Shown in pieces: positions 59,701-64,000 of a DNA stretch of 64,000 bases (positions are counted from its first letter, which is position 1; the number at the start of each line of letters is the position of its first letter). This DNA comes from Embiotoca jacksoni (Eukaryota > Chordata > Actinopteri > Embiotocidae). A program made the translations under genes and the position numbers. The notes below the pieces were generated by a model. It made no database searches. It worked only from the letters and a program-made list of their open reading frames with translations, and was not told the origin of the DNA. Location: NCBI GenBank assembly GCA_022577435.1, contig JAKOON010000150.1:5001-69000 (forward strand), written 5' to 3'.

Positions 59701-60983
59701 CTGTCTTTATTTCTTTATTTAGTTCCAGGTATTTACTCCCACACAGACCTGGTTACTGTGACAACAGACTCCACAGGGACAGATACAGGTAAGGCCTGCA
59801 CTCCAGTATGGCTGACCATGAAGCAGCAGACAGGTCAAAGGTCAAAGGGCAGGCATTGTAAACTGTCTGTGTGTTTTAGTTCCAGCAGATCCAACAGGAA
59901 CGCCACTTGACTCCAGTAAGTAACATTTGTTTTCACAGAAGAACAGTTTCAGTCCAGTGTTCTTCTTCTGCTGTAGAAATATGAGTTTGTGTGTGTGTGT
60001 GCTTCTGTGTGTGTTAATACACACTAAATACACACGGAGTATGTTTTAATATGTGTTTGTTCACAGGTCATCCAGCTGTGACGGATCACACACAGATGGC
60101 TGGTAAGTTTTACAGATGTTCACAACAAGAGTAGATTTCATCTGAAACCAGTTAAAAAAAAAACTAGTCTGAAACCAGTTCAAAAAACTAGTCTGAAACC
60201 AGTTAAAAAAAAACTACTCTGAAACCAGTTAAAAAAACTACTCTGAAACCAGTTAAAAAAAACTAGTCTGAAACCAATTAAAAAAAAACTAGTCTGAAAC
60301 CAGTTAAAAAAACTAGTCTGAAACCAGTTAAAAAAAACTAGGAGTCTGAAATAAGTTCTGGTTTGGGCTGGTAGATCTGGTTCTGGTTTGGGCTGGTAGA
60401 TCTGGTTCTGGTTTGGGCTGGTAGATCTGGTTCTGGTTCTGGGTTCTGGTTGAAGGATGATTTATAGGATGTTGGTTGAGGAGGTTTGTGTCTGAGATCA
60501 GGTGCTGAAGGCTTGTTCTTTCGCTTTTCTTGGTTCTGCTTGTTCTCTGCAGGTTCAATCACTGAACAGTACAACCCATCTGGTCAGGGTCCTGAAGGTT
60601 CGTAACACTCTGACCTTTGACCTCTGCAATAGAACATTAAAGTACATTACAATGTTAAAGTAATGAATGTCAGTAAAAGTAATCACTTATTGTCATTGCT
60701 GTTTTTCAGTTGTTTCCGTATTTTCAGTTTTTTCTGTATTTATTTATTTTTCTATTTATTTTTTCTGTATTTTTTTTTCTGTATTTTCTGTCAAACTGAA
60801 TTTCACATCATCACAGATCGACATGAAAACAATTTCTGTAAAACAGACGAACAAATATTCCCGACTCAAGATGAAGCTCCGACTTTTAATGTAAAACTCG
60901 ATCGATAAAAGGAACATGAGAATCAAACGTCTTTGTTTTGTGTTTCAGGTGCAGAAAATGTGGAACTGGAGGATACCTGCTGA
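45049..60983 (+). CDS. Cluster gene C: secreted protein built from 28 phase-1 microexons
   Basis: I read 28 coding exons, starting at 45049, 46512, 46658, 48371, 48502, 48905, 49284, 49692, 49973, 50453, 50645, 50799, 53015, 53365, 56591, 56829, 57547, 57787, 57969, 58141, 58853, 58980, 59104, 59723, 59880, 60067, 60553 and 60949. They end at 45059, 46576, 46729, 48433, 48537, 48967, 49343, 49754, 50014, 50482, 50701, 50846, 53059, 53409, 56626, 56870, 57657, 57813, 58007, 58206, 58894, 59012, 59166, 59788, 59915, 60102, 60597 and 60983. The sum is 1377 nt, 458 aa and TGA. Exon 1 is 11 nt, exon 2 completes a signal peptide (MLPPNLLIV...VSTA|PLE), and all introns after the first are phase 1. 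Exon 3 is almost pure Glu (EKEQEEVEVEAPEE). The centre is Ala/Gly/Ser-rich. The rest is Asp/Ser/Thr-rich with LDSP motifs. The only mature cysteine is the last residue (ELEDTC). Family unknown; architecture shared with A and B. The exon 57547-57657 has a weak acceptor (GATAAAG). Confidence 0.78.
45080..46115. repeat. ACTGCAAATACTAATAACTAT array in gene C intron 1
   Basis: A 21-bp-type unit, ACTGCAAATACTAATAACTAT with TACTACTATACTGCAAA variants, runs from about 45080 to 45635 and from about 45775 to 46115. A non-repeat piece (45640-45770) interrupts it and ends AAATGTGATGTACAAATAAA. Confidence 0.9.
47455..47665. repeat. TACATGTTAGTACTGT repeat
   Basis: Imperfect copies of a 16-18-bp unit (TGACATATTAGTACTC / TTACATGTTAGTACTG) in gene C intron 3. 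Confidence 0.8.
47855..48005. mobile_element. Mariner-type MITE with terminal inverted repeats
   Basis: TACAAGGTCGGTCATTAAGT at 47855-47874 (the match runs on to TTCAGAG at 47880) is the imperfect reverse complement of 47979-48005, which ends GATCGACCCTCGTA. Terminal TA dinucleotides fit mariner target choice. An internal second copy of the right repeat lies near 47929-47947 (CTCTGAACTTATTGATCC). At about 150 bp it has no coding capacity. Confidence 0.8.
50716..50771. repeat. (GT)n in gene C
   Basis: GT run filling the 97-nt intron between exons 10 and 12 of the list (50702-50798). Confidence 0.95.
50945..51660 (-). mobile_element. Decayed non-LTR retrotransposon fragment
   Basis: Reverse complement of the same LINE type as 36470-38510. 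GGGTCTCCTACCAGCTGG, CGGTTCTCCTCGGACCTCC, TGACCCTGTCTCTGAGACTG, GAAATTCATCTC and AACCCTCGGTGAGGGT match its 3' half. Then CATCATCTGCAAAACACAATG and CAGTGACGATGGGTGAGG match further 5' parts. In gene C intron 12, antisense. Confidence 0.8.
51650..52256. repeat. 20-bp minisatellite CCCCTAAAGGCCGACCATGA
   Basis: About 30 copies with GGCC/GACC, CTAAAG/CTGTAG and CATGA/CACGA/CAGGA variants. It splits the antisense LINE fragment into two parts. Confidence 0.95.
52257..52622 (-). mobile_element. Decayed non-LTR retrotransposon, second part
   Basis: Continues the element left of the 20-bp array. The phrases GTTGAAGGGTTGGTCCACTG, TCCACAGCCAGAACCG and GTCTACAGTGGAGGTCTTGAA read as the 5' coding part on the minus strand. 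The minisatellite grew inside it, or a small part was lost. Confidence 0.6.
52623..52885. repeat. 10-bp CTGGTCCACT minisatellite
   Basis: About 26 copies with CCCCTGGTCC and GCCCGCTGGT variants. The phrase TTGGTCCACTGCTCCAC, present in the adjacent LINE (52290), may be the seed. Confidence 0.95.
53316..53356. repeat. (TTTG)n
   Basis: TTTG run in front of the acceptor of exon 53365-53409. Confidence 0.95.
53456..56455 (-). mobile_element. L2-type LINE copy 3, longest
   Basis: In gene C intron 14, antisense. On the minus strand, 56424-55963 is the endonuclease region (VGDFNIHVD, HTLHLVLS, PVLSDHFLL). 55561-55268 is a linker. 55119-54346 is reverse transcriptase with LLDLSAAFDTIDHT, GVPQGSVFGPILF and YADDTQLYLS. 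54361-53834 is the C-terminal part (RVLTGFSKRDHI, LHWLPVKSRIEFK). The frame is broken at least twice and the 5' end is missing. The 3' UTR has five GGGCGGAGCATCTG units, but the last 130 nt and simple tail seen in copies 1 and 2 are absent. Confidence 0.93.
56640..56780. repeat. TTATTATTGATCAGA repeat
   Basis: About eight imperfect copies of a 15-bp ATTATTGATCAGATT unit in gene C intron 15. Confidence 0.85.
59180..59660. repeat. 16-bp CCTGTCTGTCTGTTCA array in gene C
   Basis: About 30 copies with TTCA/CTCA/TTAA variants. It is the same repeat type as in gene A (11395-11690) and gene B (28140-28275). Confidence 0.95.
60132..60350. repeat. 24-bp AACTAGTCTGAAACCAGTTAAAA array
   Basis: About eight copies varying in the length of the A run, in gene C intron 26, then three copies of GTTTGGGCTGGTAGATCTGGTTCTG type at 60358-60440. 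Confidence 0.9.
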
Positions 60984-61195
60984 CTTCCACATCAAGCCAC
61001 GAGTTCGATTCCTGCGCTACAGATTCCAGTGCACCGCCCAATCAGCATGGCCCAGGAAATCTGATCCCTCCCACTAGCTATAGGCTCCGCCCACTGAACA
61101 GCAGCAGCTCATTGGTGTTTTTTAAATATTTAAAAATGTTGTTTATAGACATTTATTTTGTTTTAGAGAATCGCTGAGAAGGGAACTGAATACAA

Positions 61196-61201
61196 AATAA
61201 A
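61196..61201 (+). terminator. Gene C polyadenylation signal
   Basis: AATAAA 213 nt past the TGA at 60981-60983. A second one lies at about 61305. Confidence 0.6.
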
Positions 61202-61319
61202 GTTTCAGCCGAATCTCAACTGTTTGGTGATTCTGTTTTGACCTGATGACATCATACAGGATGTGACATCATCTTCATTGTAAAATGTGATTTTAAACTT
61301 TCTACAATAAATGTTTTTG

Positions 61320-61790
61320 TTTATTTTGAACATCAAACAGAGAACTTGTCTTTTATCCAAACTTGATCATCGACAGGAAGTCACAGATTAATTGTATGTC
61401 AATTTTATTATCACCATGACATCATCATCCCCTCTGTATCTAAATGATAGGATCAGCTGTGTTCAAAACATTTGTTTTGCAGTCACAATATTTTAACATT
61501 TTCTCTGATCTTTGACCCCAAAATAAAAACAAAATAAAATGCTGAATCACAGAACCGAATTCATGAAAAAAAAAAAGCAACTGTCTGTCCTTCTACATTT
61601 AGGCATACATGTAACACGACAATTTATGTGTGTACCAGTGTAACTGAACTACGAACCTGGTATCACAGCTGTCTGTGATCAGTGATGAACTGAACTCTGG
61701 ATTCACACCTGGACAGGTAACGACAAGGAGACAGAAAATTGATGTTGACAGATGAGGAAAACACTTCACCATTCAGTCAGGTGGACAGTA
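61320..61790. other. Intergenic, nothing recognised
   Basis: AT-rich unique-looking sequence between gene C and the arrays. Confidence 0.4.
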
Positions 61791-62115
61791 AACAATGTGT
61801 AACATGTAGAGTGTAATCAGATTAACATGTAATCAGATTAACATGTATAATTAACATCTAGAGTGTAATCAGATTAACATCTAGAGTGTACTCAGATTAA
61901 CATGTATAATTAACATCTAGAGTGTAATCAGATTAACATCTAGAGTGTAATCAGATTAACATGTAGTGTAATCGGATTAACATGTAGAGGGTAATCAGAT
62001 TAACATGTAGAGTGTAATCAGATTAACATGTACAGTGTTATCAGATTAACATGTAGAGGGTTATCAGATTAACATGTAGAGTGTAATCAGATTAACATGT
62101 AGAGGGTCTACTATA
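61790..62115. repeat. 23-bp AGAGTGTAATCAGATTAACATGT array
   Basis: About 13 copies with TATAATTAACATCT and GAGGGT variants. Confidence 0.95.
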
Positions 62116-62214
62116 TCAGGTGAGTCAGTCTTTACTATATCAGAATAATGTATAACTGAATAAATACAGCACATAGAAACACTAAACTGCTCAGCTAGCT
62201 CAGTCTGGTTGGAA

Positions 62215-62340
62215 AAAAGACATCTGATGAACAAAGATATCTGATGAAAAAAGATATCTGATGAACAAAGATATCTGATGAACAAAGATATCTGATGAAC
62301 AAAGCTATCTGATGAAAAAAAGATATCTGATGAACAAAAA
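62215..62340. repeat. 17-18-bp GATATCTGATGAACAAA array
   Basis: About seven copies. Confidence 0.9.
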
Positions 62341-62581
62341 CCAAACCGGTCCAGCTAGCCGCTGCTAGGATTGTAAGTGCGTGATTATCCGTGGTGTTAC
62401 GGTACGGGTGCTCGGAGCAACCAAAAAGGACCAAAAGAGACCCGACTTCACCAAATGGGTCATTTAATAGAACTATAACAAGTAGAAACTACATTATATT
62501 ACATAGTATATTAAATTCAGTTCTAATTCTATATAGGAGGTGGAGTGATGTTTCTAGTGATGAGCAGGGTGTGATGTCATC

Positions 62582-62900
62582 ATGACCACCCAAAGAACCC
62601 GAACCACCCGTAGGACCCGAACCATCCGAAGAACCCGAACCACCCGAAGATCCCGAACCACCCGAAGATCCCGAACCACCCAAAGAACCCTAACCACCCG
62701 AAGAATCCGAACCACCCATAGAACCCGAACCACCCAAAGAACCCGAACCACCCAAAGAACCCGAAGATCTCGAACCACCCAAAGAACCCGAACCACCCGT
62801 AGGACCTGAACCACCCAAAGAACCTGAACCACCCAAAGATCCCGAACCACCCGTAGAACCCGAACCACCCGTAGAACCCGAGCCACCCGTAGAACTCGGA
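62582..62900. repeat. 18-bp CCCGAACCACCCGAAGAA array
   Basis: About 18 copies with GTAGGA/AAGATC variants. As the unit is a multiple of three, long frames stay open on both strands (minus: GGSGSS-type or WFGFFG-type residues). There is no evidence of coding. Confidence 0.95.
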
Positions 62901-63458
62901 CCACCTGAACTGACCCTCACGTTGGACCACCTCAACACTGCAGGTACCAGTCTCTTTCTTGTCCAGCTGCAGCACAGGTGAGTTGGTTTCCATGGTAACG
63001 AGGTGACGGGAGGAAGACAAACACTCGTAACTTAAATATTCAAATTCTTCTTTATATTTATATTTTACACATGAAAACAAAGAAAGCCATAAAATGTGAC
63101 TTCCACATGCAGAACACGGAGAACCGGGGTCACATGCTCCTGACGGTCTCTGATTAGACCGACAGGTCATCATGTGACTCCGGATCTCTGAGCATCACAC
63201 TTTTTCTTTTTAACAGCAAACAAACAAACAAACGATTTAATTTAAGCAGCAAAGAAGAAAACTCTAAAATAAAAAGAGTAGAAGAAGAAGACGGGTATAT
63301 AAACGGGTTAATATCAATCAATGACATCTGCATAATAAAAACATGACCTTTGACCTCATGATTGATCTATAACTGATGGATTGATTTCATCATCTATTGC
63401 TCAGTGTCCTGTTGCTATGGTAACTAAGGAGTTGTCACATTCCTGATGAGGTCAGAGG

Positions 63459-64000
63459 TCAGAGGTCAGAGTCTAGGTGGGCGTCACTCAGCAGGGAGGC
63501 TCCCGGGTCATCAGTGGGTGGGTCATGGCTGAAGAAAGGCTGCGCCTCCAGCTCCAGTAGGGACGGCAGGTCGGCCCCGCCCTCCCCGAGGCTGATTGGT
63601 TCAGACATCTGAACAGGCGTGTATTGGACCAGCTGTTTCCCTGCACCAATCAGAGAGCAGCATGGTGTCACCATGACAACAGGTATGTTGTGAGGAGTAG
63701 CTGTCTCTATAAAGGTGTGTGTCTGTTACCTGTGTGGCTTTCATCACTTCCTTTAGGAGCTTCTTCAGACAGCAGCTGACAGGAAACAGTGACATCACAG
63801 TCAAACAGGTGTGACATCATCAACAACACAAACACCTACACAGAAATGACCTCACACCTGTGCATCCACCTGGGCCCTCAGGTAACCAAATCATCTGCTC
63901 TTATTCTGAAAATCACTCAGACAGAAAGTGGATACAAAATGAAAGTCAGAAATGTTGAACTCACCGTGTCCAGACTGTCCAGGTCAAAGTCTCCGGGAGG
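63459..64000 (-). CDS. hsf1: Heat shock factor 1-like, C-terminal exons (partial)
   Basis: HSF1 is the trimeric transcription factor that switches on chaperone genes. Only its C-terminal activation domain is in the window. Exons in transcript order are 64000-63965 (continuing outside; PPGDFDLDSLDT), 63775-63730 (LLSEEAPKGSDESHT) and 63640-63459 (stop TGA). Phases are 0, then 1. The last exon has GKQLVQYTPVQ, ADLPSLLELEAQPFF and DDPGASLLSD. These match the end of vertebrate HSF1 (GKQLVHYT..., NDLPVLFELGEGSYF, EDPTISLLTG). The spacing and the DLDS-LLS junction agree as well. The DNA-binding domain is not in the window, so assignment to hsf1 rather than another HSF paralogue rests on this tail. 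Confidence 0.8.

Noticed and set aside
62554..63173. Long minus-strand frames rich in Gly/Ser or Trp/Phe/Gly upstream of hsf1
   Set aside because: Produced by the 18-bp array. The hsf1 stop codon and exons at 63459-63640 close the gene before it.

Overview
The window is a piece of a teleost fish genome. The evidence is vertebrate split genes (rnmt on the minus strand at the left end, an hsf1-type 3' end on the minus strand at the right end), antisense L2-type LINEs, a tRNA-like fish SINE, Tc1/mariner remnants, and a very large load of micro- and minisatellites. I read exons by hand from splice sites and reading phase; no similarity search was run, so names rest on recognised motifs only.

Layout. 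590-4510 (-): rnmt, complete, 10 coding exons. 4845-5200: SINE. 6273-6988 (-): unidentified gene-like exons. 9580-15670 (+): cluster gene A (160 or 162 aa). 16900-20600: tandem arrays. 21128-22115: decayed Tc1/mariner copy. 22582-22788 (+): small intronless ORF. 23088-39190 (+): cluster gene B (485 aa), with an extremely Asp/Ser/Glu-rich 369-codon exon. 39200-44960: interspersed repeat and arrays. 44972-61201 (+): cluster gene C (458 aa, 28 coding exons). 61790-62900: arrays. 63459-64000 (-): last three exons of an hsf1-like gene.

The main result is the A-B-C cluster. All three genes lie on the same strand between two conserved housekeeping or regulatory genes and share an unusual architecture. 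Each has a TATA-like box and a first coding exon of exactly 11 nt starting ATG-CT (phase 2 intron). Exon 2 then carries the signal peptide, and a run of tiny exons follows in which every intron is phase 1. The predicted mature proteins are secreted, low-complexity and acidic at least in part. They have no cysteine, except one at the very C-terminus of C. They resemble acidic biomineral matrix proteins (bone, tooth or otolith) in composition. However, the phase-1 introns do not fit the classical SCPP family, whose introns are phase 0. I therefore describe them as a lineage of secreted acidic microexon genes of unproven function, possibly Starmaker-like otolith matrix proteins.

The introns of the cluster hold nearly all the transposable elements and arrays. 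The L2 copies in B and C are all antisense to the host gene.
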